From Palsa-147 sp963771905 (GTDB lineage: Bacteria > Acidobacteriota > Terriglobia > Acidiferrales > UBA7541), in assembly GCA_963771905.1 (NCBI GenBank), contig CAVYVI010000014.1, positions 124,001 through 188,000 on the forward strand: 64,000 nucleotides of DNA. Direction: 5' to 3'. Made by a program: the position numbers and the translations under genes. The notes under the pieces are model-generated. The model did no database searches. It was not told where the DNA came from and saw only the letters and a program-made list of their open reading frames with translations. Positions 1 to 8,850 of this stretch are shown piece by piece; within the stretch, counting starts at the first letter, position 1; every line of letters starts with the position of its first letter.

Positions 1-555
1 CTGATCATTGTCGATGAGGCCTATCATCACTTCGTCGACGATCTTCACTATTCAAGCGCAACCGAATGGCTCGACAAAATGCCCAATCTTATTGTGGCGC
101 GCACATTCTCAAAAATCTACGGCTTGGCCGGAATGCGCCTCGGCTATGCGATCGGCAACAAGGACACCCTTGCAGCCATGCGTCCCTATCTGAATGAGGA
201 TAACTGTAACGCCGGCGTTCTTGCCGCCGCGAACGCCGGGATTCAGGATTCTGAGTATGTTGCCGAGTGCCGCACTCGAATCGTCGGCTCGCGCAATTGG
301 CTCAGCAATCAGTTGAAAGGATTGGGATGTAACGTAATTCCGTCCCAAGGGAATTTCATGATGGTTGACATGGAGCGTGACGTCCGTCCCGTCATCGAGG
401 AATTTCGCAAGCGCAATGTCGCCGTCGGCCGCCAATTTCCGTCGATGGGCCAGTGGCTGCGAGTGTCGATCGGCACGTCCGATGACATGAACGCGTTTTT
501 TGCCGCCTTCCGGGAGATTTATTGCGCCGGGAAGGCCTGCCCCGCCGCGGCTTGA
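1..555 (+). CDS. HisC-like aminotransferase, 3' part only
   Basis: The last 184 codons of a class I/II PLP-dependent aminotransferase; the 5' end lies outside the window. The visible part opens with the cofactor-binding stretch IIVDEAYHHF and continues to RTFSKIYGLAGMRLGY, where the lysine of SK should form the Schiff base. The motif after the lysine (GLAGMRLGY) and the C-terminal substrate-arginine stretch WLRVSIGT match histidinol-phosphate aminotransferases, which convert imidazole-acetol phosphate to histidinol phosphate in the cytoplasm. No other his gene is visible, so it could be one of the many HisC-like paralogues acting on phenylalanine or another amino acid. Family sure, substrate not. 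Confidence 0.85.
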   Translation: MIIVDEAYHHFVDDLHYSSATEWLDKMPNLIVARTFSKIYGLAGMRLGYAIGNKDTLAAMRPYLNEDNCNAGVLAAANAGIQDSEYVAECRTRIVGSRNWLSNQLKGLGCNVIPSQGNFMMVDMERDVRPVIEEFRKRNVAVGRQFPSMGQWLRVSIGTSDDMNAFFAAFREIYCAGKACPAAA

Positions 556-821
556 AGAGATTCGTCTGCGAATTCCTCTTTGCGCAGTGCGCTTCCTCCG
601 CACCATGCACGCATGTCGGCTGGCGGATCATTGAATGCGTGTCTCAATATGCTTGAAGCGAGGGGATTGAGCAGATTCCGCGGGTCGTGAAGAGGATGGG
701 AACAACTGTAGCGGCGGGGCGAAACTGCCAACCTGGCGGCTGGCTCGCTCCGCACGGGACATGATTCCGGCGCGGGCTGCCGTCCCGAGCAGCCGCGTCT
801 GGGCTGGCCGAAGTCCCCTAT

Positions 822-1136
822 TTACGCCGTAGCGCTGGAAGCGCCCATCGTCCGCCGCTGCTGGAAGCATTCGCGGCAATAGACTGGGCGTCCCTGCGTA
901 GGCCTAAAAGGGACTGTAGTTTCCTTCCCACATTGCGAGCAGACGGTCTTCGTCTCGACGCGCTGAAAATTTCCCGAGGCCGAAGACCCGCCTTGCGCTC
1001 GTGTTGCCTTACACGCCTTACACCGCTTGGGCTCGTTCTTGAAGCCCTTGTCGGCGAAGAACATCTGCTCGCCGGCGGTAAAGACGAATTCAGCCCCGCA
1101 GTCCGCGCACTTCAGGACCTTATCGTGGTATTCCAT
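822..1136 (-). CDS. Zinc-ribbon protein with two CxxC pairs repeated
   Basis: A 104-residue soluble protein with eight cysteines in four CxxC pairs: C10/C13, C39/C42, C66/C69 and C87/C90. The first half (KCADCGAEFVFTAGEQ ... FFADKGF) matches the probable zinc-binding domain found at the start of many short bacterial proteins. The second half matches the CxxC-x(n)-CxxC module that often follows it. The ATG at 1136 follows GGAG at good spacing. It lies downstream of rpsU on the same strand, 144 bases away. Role unknown; nucleic-acid or protein binding through zinc is an inference. Confidence 0.85.
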   Translation of the reverse strand: MEYHDKVLKCADCGAEFVFTAGEQMFFADKGFKNEPKRCKACKATRAQGGSSASGNFQRVETKTVCSQCGKETTVPFRPTQGRPVYCRECFQQRRTMGASSATA

Positions 1137-1259
1137 GGGCCGCTCCGTAGCCTGGCTCGGAGGAGGCAGGTGGTGCGACAGGCAATGCCAAACGAAACAG
1201 GGGGACCCTGGGGGAAGGAGGCGGTTCCTGTTGGCCGATTGGCACGAGTTCGCCTGAAG

Positions 1260-1274
1260 AAACCCACTGGGTTT
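1260..1274 (-). terminator. Short hairpin after rpsU, weak terminator candidate
   Basis: A perfect 15-base palindrome, AAACCCACTGGGTTT, lies six bases after the rpsU stop. On the minus strand it is followed only by CTTC, so the U-tract is poor. It could be an attenuator or partial terminator between rpsU and the zinc-ribbon gene. Confidence 0.3.
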
Positions 1275-1280
1275 GATCGC

Positions 1281-1478
1281 CTAATCCTGCTCTCGCCGTT
1301 GCTTCTTGCGGAGGCGTTTACGCGAAAGGGCGGCCTTGGCGCGACGTCTCTCTCCGGGCTTCATGAAGTAGCTGTGCTTCTTAATTTCCTTGATGATGTC
1401 TTCCGACTGCACTTTCCTCTTGAAGCGACGAAGAGCGTTCTCCAAAGATTCGCCCTCCTGAATGACAACTTCAGCCAC
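1281..1478 (-). CDS. rpsU: 30S ribosomal protein S21
   Basis: A 65-residue very basic protein with the S21 signature: ESLENALRRFKRK near the N-terminus, KKHSYFMKPGERR in the middle and a lysine/arginine-rich tail. S21 binds the 30S platform near the anti-Shine-Dalgarno end of 16S rRNA and helps start translation. The start is GTG at 1478, preceded by GGGGGTGAG. Length and composition are normal for the family. Confidence 0.97.
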   Translation of the reverse strand: MAEVVIQEGESLENALRRFKRKVQSEDIIKEIKKHSYFMKPGERRRAKAALSRKRLRKKQRREQD

Positions 1479-1717
1479 GCGTACTCACCCCCGTTCCGGA
1501 TCGAGTTTCAAATTGTTCTGGTGAAACGTACAGTGTAGCCGGTTTCCCCAAATCCGGCAATGCGAGCTTCTTCTATCTCCGCCAGGACACGAAGTCAAGA
1601 GATAAATAATTACTGAGGTATTCGCGACAGGTTTATTCATCAGTTACTCGTTATCGGATGCTAGAAACACCTGATGGGGTGCGGAAAGGGTATCTGGCAC
1701 CGGCACGCGTCGCTGGT

Positions 1718-1745
1718 TTGGCGCGCCGCGACTTGCTGTTAGAAT
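1718..1745 (+). promoter_or_regulatory. Promoter upstream of glgC
   Basis: TTGGCG (1718-1723), a 16-base spacer, then TAGAAT (1740-1745) with an upstream TG that makes an extended -10 (TGTTAGAAT, 1737-1745). Transcription would begin near 1752, about 35 bases before the chosen glgC start. This supports ATG 1787 over start codons further upstream. Confidence 0.6.
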
Positions 1746-1786
1746 GTGTTTCCCGGTTCAGGCAATTTCCCCGGGGGCGGTGGCCT

Positions 1787-3019
1787 ATGTCGGCGATGCG
1801 CAACGCGCTGGGAGTCTTGCTCGCAGGTGGCCAGGGGGAACGATTGTGGCCGTTGACGCGCGACCGCGCCAAGCCGGCCGTGCCGTTCGGCGGAGTCTAC
1901 CGCATTATCGATATCACCCTGTCGAATTGCCTCAATAGCGACATGCGCCGCGTGTTCGTCCTCACGCAGTACAAAGCGCTCAGCCTGAACCGGCATGTAC
2001 GCCGCGGCTGGTCCGCTTTGATGGGCCACGGCGATTTCATTGAAGTGCTGCCACCGCAAATGCGCGTTTCGACGCATTGGTATCAAGGCACCGCGGACGC
2101 GGTATACCAGAACATTTATTCGATCGGTAGCGAACCTTCGAACTACGTCTTCATTCTCTCTGGCGATCACATCTACAAGATGAATTATCAGAAAATGCTC
2201 GAGCAGCACATCGCTTCGGCCGCCGACGTCACCGTCGCGACGATCGAGATGGAAGCGGCGGAGGCCTCACGCCGATTTGGCGTGCTCGAGACGGATCGCG
2301 ACTGGCGGATCATGGGATTCGAAGAGAAACCCGCGAATCCGAAGTTGTCGCAGATTCACCCAGGCAAGGTGAACGCGTCGATGGGCGTCTACGTCTTCAA
2401 TACGCAGTTGTTACTGCCGATTCTGATTGCGGACGCCGAGGACACGCAGTCGTCGCACGATTTCGGAAAAGACATCATCCCGAAGATCATTGAGAAGCAT
2501 CGCGTGTTTGCGTACAACTTCCGCGACGAAAATAAAAAGGAGACTTCGTACTGGCGCGATGTCGGGACGATCGACGCCTACTACGAAGCGAACATGGATC
2601 TCGTGGCGGTCTCGCCGATCTTCAACCTGTACGACAAGAGCTGGGCGATGCATACCTGGCAGCAGCAGTATCCGCCGGCGAAATTCCTCTTTGCCGATCC
2701 CGATAGGACAGGTACGGCGCTCGATTCGATTGTTGCGGGCGGTTCGATTATATCGGGCGGGCGTGTGAAGGGATCCGTGGTCGGCTACGACGTACGCGTG
2801 AACAGCTTTTGCGACGTCCAGGATTCCATCATCTACAACCACGTGAACGTCGGCCGCCATTCAAAGATTCGCCGGGCGATCATCGACCGCCATGTGAGTC
2901 TGCCGGAAGGCTCGGTGATCGGATATGACTCGGCTGCGGATCGCCAGCGCTTTCAGGTCACCGACACGGGTCTTGTCGTAGTGGTGCGCCAAGAATCCAT
3001 GCTGGAAGAGCCGGAGTAA
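1787..3019 (+). CDS. glgC: Glucose-1-phosphate adenylyltransferase
   Basis: 410 residues. The enzyme makes ADP-glucose from ATP and glucose-1-phosphate, the first committed step of bacterial glycogen synthesis. The N-terminal nucleotidyltransferase motif LAGGQGERLWPLT (residues 12-24) is followed by RAKPAVPFGG. The substrate stretch EEKPANPK and the C-terminal left-handed beta-helix, with hexapeptide-like turns (SIIYNHVNVG, IIDRHVSLPEG), are present. The reading frame is open back to 1658, but the start at 1787 follows GGGGGCGG and a good promoter, and gives the usual N-terminus. Enolase follows after 44 bases, possibly co-transcribed. Confidence 0.95.
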   Translation: MSAMRNALGVLLAGGQGERLWPLTRDRAKPAVPFGGVYRIIDITLSNCLNSDMRRVFVLTQYKALSLNRHVRRGWSALMGHGDFIEVLPPQMRVSTHWYQGTADAVYQNIYSIGSEPSNYVFILSGDHIYKMNYQKMLEQHIASAADVTVATIEMEAAEASRRFGVLETDRDWRIMGFEEKPANPKLSQIHPGKVNASMGVYVFNTQLLLPILIADAEDTQSSHDFGKDIIPKIIEKHRVFAYNFRDENKKETSYWRDVGTIDAYYEANMDLVAVSPIFNLYDKSWAMHTWQQQYPPAKFLFADPDRTGTALDSIVAGGSIISGGRVKGSVVGYDVRVNSFCDVQDSIIYNHVNVGRHSKIRRAIIDRHVSLPEGSVIGYDSAADRQRFQVTDTGLVVVVRQESMLEEPE

Positions 3020-3063
3020 AGTTCGTTGCTGGCCGCACGAAGTACAATTTCAGGAGCGATTTG

Positions 3064-4368
3064 ATGTCCACCAAGATTCGATCCGTGCACGGCCGCGAAG
3101 TTCTCGATTCGCGCGGCAATCCAACCGTCGAAGCCGACGTAATTCTCGACGGCGGCACCCGGGGCCGAGCGGTCGTTCCGTCGGGCGCTTCCACCGGCGA
3201 GCATGAAGCGCTGGAACTTCGCGATGGCGACAAATCACGCTATTCCGGCAAGGGCGTGTTGAAAGCTGTCGCGAACGTGGATGGCGCGATCGCCAAGTCC
3301 GTCGTCAAGATGGACGCGAGCGATCAGAAGGCCCTCGATCGCCGCATGATCGAGGCGGACGGCACGCCGAATAAAGAGAAGCTCGGCGCGAACGCGATTC
3401 TCGCCGTATCGATGGCGGCCGCGCGCGCGGCGGCGACGGCTTCGGGCCAGCCGCTTTACAAATATCTCGCGAAGTACTCGAGCGCCAAAACCGCGAACAC
3501 TCTCCCGGTGCCGATGATGAACATTTTGAACGGCGGCGCGCATGCGGATAATTCCGTGGACGCACAGGAATTCATGGTGATGCCTGTCGGCGCACCCAGT
3601 TTTCACGAAGCGCTGCGCTGGGGCGTCGAGGTGTTTCACCAACTGAAAGCGGTGCTGAAGAAGAACGGCTACTCGACAGCGGTCGGAGATGAAGGCGGTT
3701 TCGCGCCGAACCTGAAATCCAATGAAGAAGCGCTGGAGCGCCTTCTCGAAGCCATTACCGCCGCGGGTTACAAACCGGGAAAGCAGATCGCCATTGCGAT
3801 CGATCCGGCGGCCAGTGAATTCTACGACCGCGCCAGCGGCAAGTACATCTTCAAGAAGTCCGACAAATCGGCGCGCACGTCCGAACAGATGGTGGAGTTC
3901 TGGAGCAACTGGATACGGCAGTATCCGATCATTTCGCTGGAGGACGGCCTTGCCGAAGACGATTGGGCCGGCTGGAAAATTCTGACGAAAGAACTCGGGA
4001 AAAAGGTCCAACTCATCGGAGACGATATTTTTGTCACCAATCCCGAAATATTTTCGCGAGGCATTCGGGAAAAGATCGGCACTGCAATTCTCATCAAGCT
4101 GAACCAAATCGGAACGGTGACCGAGACGATTGAGGCCGTCGAAATGGCGCGCAAGGCGGACTACGCGGCGATCGTATCGCACCGTTCCGGAGAAACCGAA
4201 GATACATTCATCGCCGATTTTGCCGTCGCGATGGGGACGGGTCAGATCAAGACCGGCTCGGCATCGCGCACCGACCGCATTTGCAAATACAACCAGCTCC
4301 TGCGCATCGAAGAAGGGCTTGGAAGTGCAGCGAAATTCCCCGGCCGCAAGGCGCTGCGGCCCGCGTAA
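3064..4368 (+). CDS. eno: Enolase (phosphopyruvate hydratase)
   Basis: 434 residues. It interconverts 2-phosphoglycerate and phosphoenolpyruvate in glycolysis with two magnesium ions. Conserved stretches are SGASTGEHEALELRDGD near residue 40, the proton-donor loop VGDEGGFAPNL, SLEDGLAEDDW, the metal ligand in IGDDIFVTNP, catalytic lysine 345 in LIKLNQIGT, and SHRSGETEDTFIAD. The ATG at 3064 sits seven bases after AGGAG. A TTG directly upstream at 3061 also reads in frame but fits the ribosome site less well. Full family length. Confidence 0.98.
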   Translation: MSTKIRSVHGREVLDSRGNPTVEADVILDGGTRGRAVVPSGASTGEHEALELRDGDKSRYSGKGVLKAVANVDGAIAKSVVKMDASDQKALDRRMIEADGTPNKEKLGANAILAVSMAAARAAATASGQPLYKYLAKYSSAKTANTLPVPMMNILNGGAHADNSVDAQEFMVMPVGAPSFHEALRWGVEVFHQLKAVLKKNGYSTAVGDEGGFAPNLKSNEEALERLLEAITAAGYKPGKQIAIAIDPAASEFYDRASGKYIFKKSDKSARTSEQMVEFWSNWIRQYPIISLEDGLAEDDWAGWKILTKELGKKVQLIGDDIFVTNPEIFSRGIREKIGTAILIKLNQIGTVTETIEAVEMARKADYAAIVSHRSGETEDTFIADFAVAMGTGQIKTGSASRTDRICKYNQLLRIEEGLGSAAKFPGRKALRPA

Positions 4369-4497
4369 GGCGATTCGCATCCACTAGCGCCGCTTCCACG
4401 CGCACACTTTCTGGCGATAAAGCTCTTGTTTTGACTCCTCACTCGGAAGGCCAATCGCGGCTCTTCGAACGGCCAAACAACTTCGCGGCTCGGCTGT

Positions 4498-5814
4498 CTA
4501 CTTCAATTCGTTCTTGTAAACGACGCCGCCCTTCATCACGAACTTCACGTGATCGAGGACCGCAATGTCCTTCAAAGGATCGCCATTGACGGCGATGAGA
4601 TCGGCATATTTTCCGGCTTCAACGGATCCGATTCGATCGCTCCAGCCCAGGAGATCGGCAGCGGTCGTCGTCGCAGTGCGAATCGCTTGCATGGGCGTCA
4701 TTCCGTAGTCGACGTAGTAATGGAATTCCTGCGTTTCGTTCAAATCCTTCCAATCGAACCCGCCGGCGTCGGTGCCGAAAGCGATTTTCACGCCCTTCCT
4801 GAGCGCGCGCTGAAACGTTTCCTTTTCTGTCTCAACCATCTTCACCCACACTCCGCCGCGTCCCGGCGCGACGGCCGCGCCCACCATCACCGTTGGCACC
4901 CAAAACTTGCCTGTCCGCACGATCTCGTCCGCTTCTGCTTCCGTCATGCCGTCGCCGTGTTCGATCGTATCCACGCCTGCGCGCAACGCCGCGGCGATTC
5001 CATCCGAGCTGATCGCATGTGCGGCAACCGGATGGTGAAGGCGATGGGCTTCATCGACGATCGCGTGCGCCTCATCATAGGTGAAATTGACGATGCCGTG
5101 CAGGACGCCGTCCGCGCCAAAGTAGTAGCCGTGGTCGGAGTAATATTTGATCCAGTCCGCGCCGTGCGACAGTTGTTCGCGCACCGCGAGTCGTGCGCCT
5201 TCCACGCCGTCCACCGGCTGAACGCCGTGCGGCAGATCGAGCTCCCAGGAAAAGCCGAGGAGCGGATACATTCCCGTCGGCGCCATCGCGCGCGTCGAGA
5301 CGAAGAGATGCGGCCCGGGTATTTCTCCTTTATTGATCGCTGTCTTCACATCCACATCGGCGTACATCGCGCCTTCGGTTTCGAGGTCGCGCAGCGCCGT
5401 GAAGCCGTGACCGAGCGCGATCTGGGCATTGCGCGCGGCGAGAATCGCGCGATAGGGGATCGACTCGACAAGCAACTGCTGGGAGTAATCTTCGGCGGTG
5501 ACGTCGCCTTGCAGGAGGATGTGCGTGTGAACGTCGATCAAACCCGGCAGAACCGTCGATCTCGAAAGATCGACGACTTCGGTGCCCGCCGGTGGCTCTC
5601 CGCCCGGCGTAACACTCACGATTTTGCCGTCCTCAATCAGAATCATAGCGTCCGCGATCGCTTTGTCGCTCTTGCCATCGATCAACCAGCCCGCACGCAC
5701 GGCAATTCGTTTGGGCGCGGCAGCGGACCCGCTGGATTGCGCGAAGATTCTCACGCATGGCAATAACATCGCAATCAGCAATGCCACCACGGAAACTCGC
5801 AGATAACACCGCAT
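4498..5814 (-). CDS. Secreted metal-dependent amidohydrolase (imidazolonepropionase-like)
   Basis: 438 residues with an N-terminal signal peptide (hydrophobic VSVVALLIAMLLP before RIFAQ). The catalytic TIM barrel carries the amidohydrolase metal ligands: HTH in IDVHTHILL, a lysine in WIKYYSDHGY, histidines in PVAAHAISSDG and TIEHGDGMT, and the aspartate in GTDAGGFDW. Related proteins include prolidase-type dipeptidases and imidazolonepropionase-like hydrolases; the substrate cannot be read from sequence. The ATG at 5814 follows AGGAGGAGG and gives a clean signal peptide, so it is preferred to the longer reading from 5910. Probably periplasmic. Confidence 0.88.
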   Translation of the reverse strand: MRCYLRVSVVALLIAMLLPCVRIFAQSSGSAAAPKRIAVRAGWLIDGKSDKAIADAMILIEDGKIVSVTPGGEPPAGTEVVDLSRSTVLPGLIDVHTHILLQGDVTAEDYSQQLLVESIPYRAILAARNAQIALGHGFTALRDLETEGAMYADVDVKTAINKGEIPGPHLFVSTRAMAPTGMYPLLGFSWELDLPHGVQPVDGVEGARLAVREQLSHGADWIKYYSDHGYYFGADGVLHGIVNFTYDEAHAIVDEAHRLHHPVAAHAISSDGIAAALRAGVDTIEHGDGMTEAEADEIVRTGKFWVPTVMVGAAVAPGRGGVWVKMVETEKETFQRALRKGVKIAFGTDAGGFDWKDLNETQEFHYYVDYGMTPMQAIRTATTTAADLLGWSDRIGSVEAGKYADLIAVNGDPLKDIAVLDHVKFVMKGGVVYKNELK

Positions 5815-5940
5815 GGAACCTCCTCCTGTGAAGCCTCTTCCAGCAGAACGGACGTTCTTGTCCTTCCGCGAGCCGCGCTGCAAACCGAAAGCCTTTCTCA
5901 TCGAAAACACTTTTCAAAGTCGCGGCCAGGCATACACACG

Positions 5941-8799
5941 CTAGCGATCATCGGAATCGGCATTCCGGGATTCGGAAGCGTTCGCTGGGAAAACATTGTG
6001 TTGCGGCGCGGGCATCGGCCGATCGCCCATTCGGTCCCGCCAGAGAATTTTGTTCAACTTCACGTTGTCAGCGCGATCCGCCTGGCTGAAATCCATTTCC
6101 TCGGAATCCTCGGCGCCGGGCGCACCCGGCGGATTCGCCGTGTAGATCAAGCCATTCTCCCGATTGCGGTAATCGGCGTGAAAGCCGGGATGATGGCCGT
6201 CTCCGGAAAACAACGAGGCGATCACGGGAGCTTCCGCGTCATTGTGATTCATCGGTGGAAGTCCAAGGAGCGCTTCCAGTGTCCGCACCATGCTCACCGT
6301 CGTATAAAAGCCGCTCTCCCGATAAGGGTTCTCCGCCGAGCTCGGCGAATACGCGCTAATGAGAAAGGCGATGCTGCGGTGCGCGTCGACGTGATCGGGG
6401 CCGTCCTGCGCGTCGTCTTCCAGAATCAAAATCGCCGTGTCCTCCCAATAGGGACTGTTCGAAACCGCTTCCACGACGCGGCCTACCGCGAGGTCGTTGT
6501 CAGCAACGGCTGCGGCCGGCGAGGCGTAGCCAGGCCGCGTTCCCGAGGTGTGATCGTTCGGAATGCGCAGCAAGACGTAATCGGGGAACGTAGCGCCTTT
6601 CCCCGTGACTTTCGCGCGCACGAAGTCGGCGAACTCGTTCAGGAATTCATCGGCGCGAAGTTGATCGGGATATTCCGTTTTGAAGTCCGCAAATCGCGGA
6701 TCGAAATGATTCCTCAGTTCGGGCTTCGTGGCGACGTTCTTCGCGATCATCGGTATGGCCCAGGGATACGGGCTCGGTGACCCATGCGGCTCGCCGAGAA
6801 AAGCAGGCAGCGCCTCGCCCTTCTCGATTTGCGTTTTCCGGCAGGCAAGACCTAAAGGAGATGGCGTGCCCTGTCGCGGCGATGCCGTCGCGGGGAGCTC
6901 ATTGCACCAGCGCGTCGCAACGAATTCGCCGTAATGACGGTAGGTGAGGTGATGCTTCGCCACGTTCGTCCAGATGTAGCCCGTTCCTCCTTCATTTACA
7001 TCCGGCATATCGTCTTCGAGCGGAATCCGATTCGCGACTTCACCTTCGTAATCGTAGGTTCGCTCTTCGTGGTCGCGGTAATCCACCTGAACCGTTTTCT
7101 CGAGATAATCGCTGGCAAATGCTGCGGTCGACCAGTTGTGCCCGTCGCCGGAAACCTCGCCGCTATCGTAAAAATTGTCGAGGATGCCGAATTCCTGTGC
7201 GAGCTTGTGCTCGTTCGGCGTGATGTCCGCGCCGAACATCACAAGCGATGGATCTCCGTTCGCGCCTTTCAAATCGCCCAGGATTTGATCGTACGTACGA
7301 TTTTCCTTGATGATGTAAATGACGTGGTGAATCAGGCTCTTGCCGCCCGGAAAGGGCAGCTGCTGGTCGGCACTGGTGCCAAAATTCGTGGCGACAACTT
7401 CCTTCGTGAACTCAGGCAGATTTTTCTCGGCTCCTCGCATATCGATCCGCGCGAGGGAGCCGTGCATCAGTTCGAAGATGTACGCATATTTTCCATTGTT
7501 GCCGTTGCCCTCGGGATGAATCACTGTTCCGGTGGGCCCGGCCCCGCGTCCTTTTCCGCACGCGACCAAAAGTTCATCGCCGCGCATCATCAGCGCCTGC
7601 GGATACCATTCGGTCGGAATAAAGCCGAGCGGTTCCGGCTTAGTCGCCTGGCCCGTCGCGCGCTGTGAGACGTCAAGGATGGCGATCGCGTTGGCGCCCG
7701 AATCCGCGACGTACAACCGCGTCCCGTCCGAATTCCGCGCGAGCGCCACAGGCGCAACGCCCAGCGCTTTCTGCCCCGGCAGTTTCGCTGACAGATACGC
7801 CTCGACGCGTCCCGTTTTCGTTTCAATCATCGCGACGTCATCGCTGTTTGCCAGCGCAACGTACAGCCGCGATTCGTCAGGGTTGAAAAGCAATGCCGTC
7901 GGATGGGAGCCTGCTGCCGAATGCGATACCGGACGGTGCAATGGGATCATCTGCATGACTTGATTGTGAACGAGATCGAGTTCGGCCACGCGCGAGGCAT
8001 TCCACAAACCTACGAACGCGAATTGTCCGTCTCGCGTAACCGCGGCAGCGTAAGGATACGATCCCGGGATCACGCGCTGCGTCGCCAGATCGAAGCGGTG
8101 GAGAATTTTTCCGGAGTCGGCGTCGAGCAGCAAGGCTTCGTCCGACAGATTCCCCGCAACCAGCAGTCGGTCTCCGTCCGCGCCTTTGACAACGGCGAGG
8201 CCCGCAGGGTAGGGAATCACTTGGTCCGCCCGAAGTTTCGAGTTCAAGGATGCCGCAATTTTTCCCGTCTCCGCGGTCTCGAGCGGCAATTTGAAGAAAG
8301 TCTGGGGAGCAATCCGTCCGGAGTCGAAGGAATAGACAATGATTCCGTTGCCGAGGTTTCCCGGCTTGGCGACGGCAGGATCTGTGAGCGAGCCGACCGA
8401 CGCGTACAGGCGCCGTCCGTCGGAGCCGAACGCCAACCCGAGAAAGTAAGATTGGTGCGCGTTGAGTTTCAGCCGGTCGTCGGGAAAATCTGAAATTTTA
8501 TTGGTCGAGAAATCGAACACGGCGAGCGACTGCTTGAACCCGGACTCGGCTGTTCCGTAGCCGTTGTTCAGAGCGACGCCGTAGCGCCCGTCAGGGCTGA
8601 GTGCGAGAGTAACGGGAAAGCTGTTGACGGGTTGCGGCGCGCCGGGAACAGTCGCTGCAAGCCGCTTTCCGGTCGAAATCTCTTGGCCGGGAGCGCGCCC
8701 GCCCTGAGCGAAGCAGCGAGAACCAGAAACGACCGCGCCGCACACGATTGCCAGAATGCTCACCGAAATCACGAAACGCTCGCCGCGAAGTGTCTTCAT
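5941..8799 (-). CDS. YncE-like beta-propeller fused to phosphoesterase domain
   Basis: 952 residues with a signal peptide ending near RCFAQGG. Residues about 40-450 form a seven-bladed propeller of the YVTN/YncE type (repeats such as RLYVALANSDDVAMI and RLYVADSGANAIAIL). From about residue 490 an alkaline-phosphatase-superfamily phosphoesterase domain follows, related to phospholipase C/acid phosphatase: IKENRTYDQILGDLKG, then GEVSGDGHNW, and later ILILEDDAQDGPDHVDAHRS with metal-ligand Asp and His. This two-domain layout is common in Acidobacteriota. Probably exported; substrate unknown, a phospholipid or phosphate ester is possible. Confidence 0.88.
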   Translation of the reverse strand: MKTLRGERFVISVSILAIVCGAVVSGSRCFAQGGRAPGQEISTGKRLAATVPGAPQPVNSFPVTLALSPDGRYGVALNNGYGTAESGFKQSLAVFDFSTNKISDFPDDRLKLNAHQSYFLGLAFGSDGRRLYASVGSLTDPAVAKPGNLGNGIIVYSFDSGRIAPQTFFKLPLETAETGKIAASLNSKLRADQVIPYPAGLAVVKGADGDRLLVAGNLSDEALLLDADSGKILHRFDLATQRVIPGSYPYAAAVTRDGQFAFVGLWNASRVAELDLVHNQVMQMIPLHRPVSHSAAGSHPTALLFNPDESRLYVALANSDDVAMIETKTGRVEAYLSAKLPGQKALGVAPVALARNSDGTRLYVADSGANAIAILDVSQRATGQATKPEPLGFIPTEWYPQALMMRGDELLVACGKGRGAGPTGTVIHPEGNGNNGKYAYIFELMHGSLARIDMRGAEKNLPEFTKEVVATNFGTSADQQLPFPGGKSLIHHVIYIIKENRTYDQILGDLKGANGDPSLVMFGADITPNEHKLAQEFGILDNFYDSGEVSGDGHNWSTAAFASDYLEKTVQVDYRDHEERTYDYEGEVANRIPLEDDMPDVNEGGTGYIWTNVAKHHLTYRHYGEFVATRWCNELPATASPRQGTPSPLGLACRKTQIEKGEALPAFLGEPHGSPSPYPWAIPMIAKNVATKPELRNHFDPRFADFKTEYPDQLRADEFLNEFADFVRAKVTGKGATFPDYVLLRIPNDHTSGTRPGYASPAAAVADNDLAVGRVVEAVSNSPYWEDTAILILEDDAQDGPDHVDAHRSIAFLISAYSPSSAENPYRESGFYTTVSMVRTLEALLGLPPMNHNDAEAPVIASLFSGDGHHPGFHADYRNRENGLIYTANPPGAPGAEDSEEMDFSQADRADNVKLNKILWRDRMGDRPMPAPQHNVFPANASESRNADSDDR

Positions 8800-8850
8800 G
8801 GAATTGCGCCTCGCTCCGGACCGTTAAGCAGCGCCGCCATTCTCATTGTC

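Noticed and set aside
3235..4380. 381-codon minus-strand frame over enolase
   Set aside because: Shadow of a highly conserved gene.
4549..5766. 405-codon plus-strand frame over the amidohydrolase
   Set aside because: Shadow of a gene with intact metal-ligand motifs.
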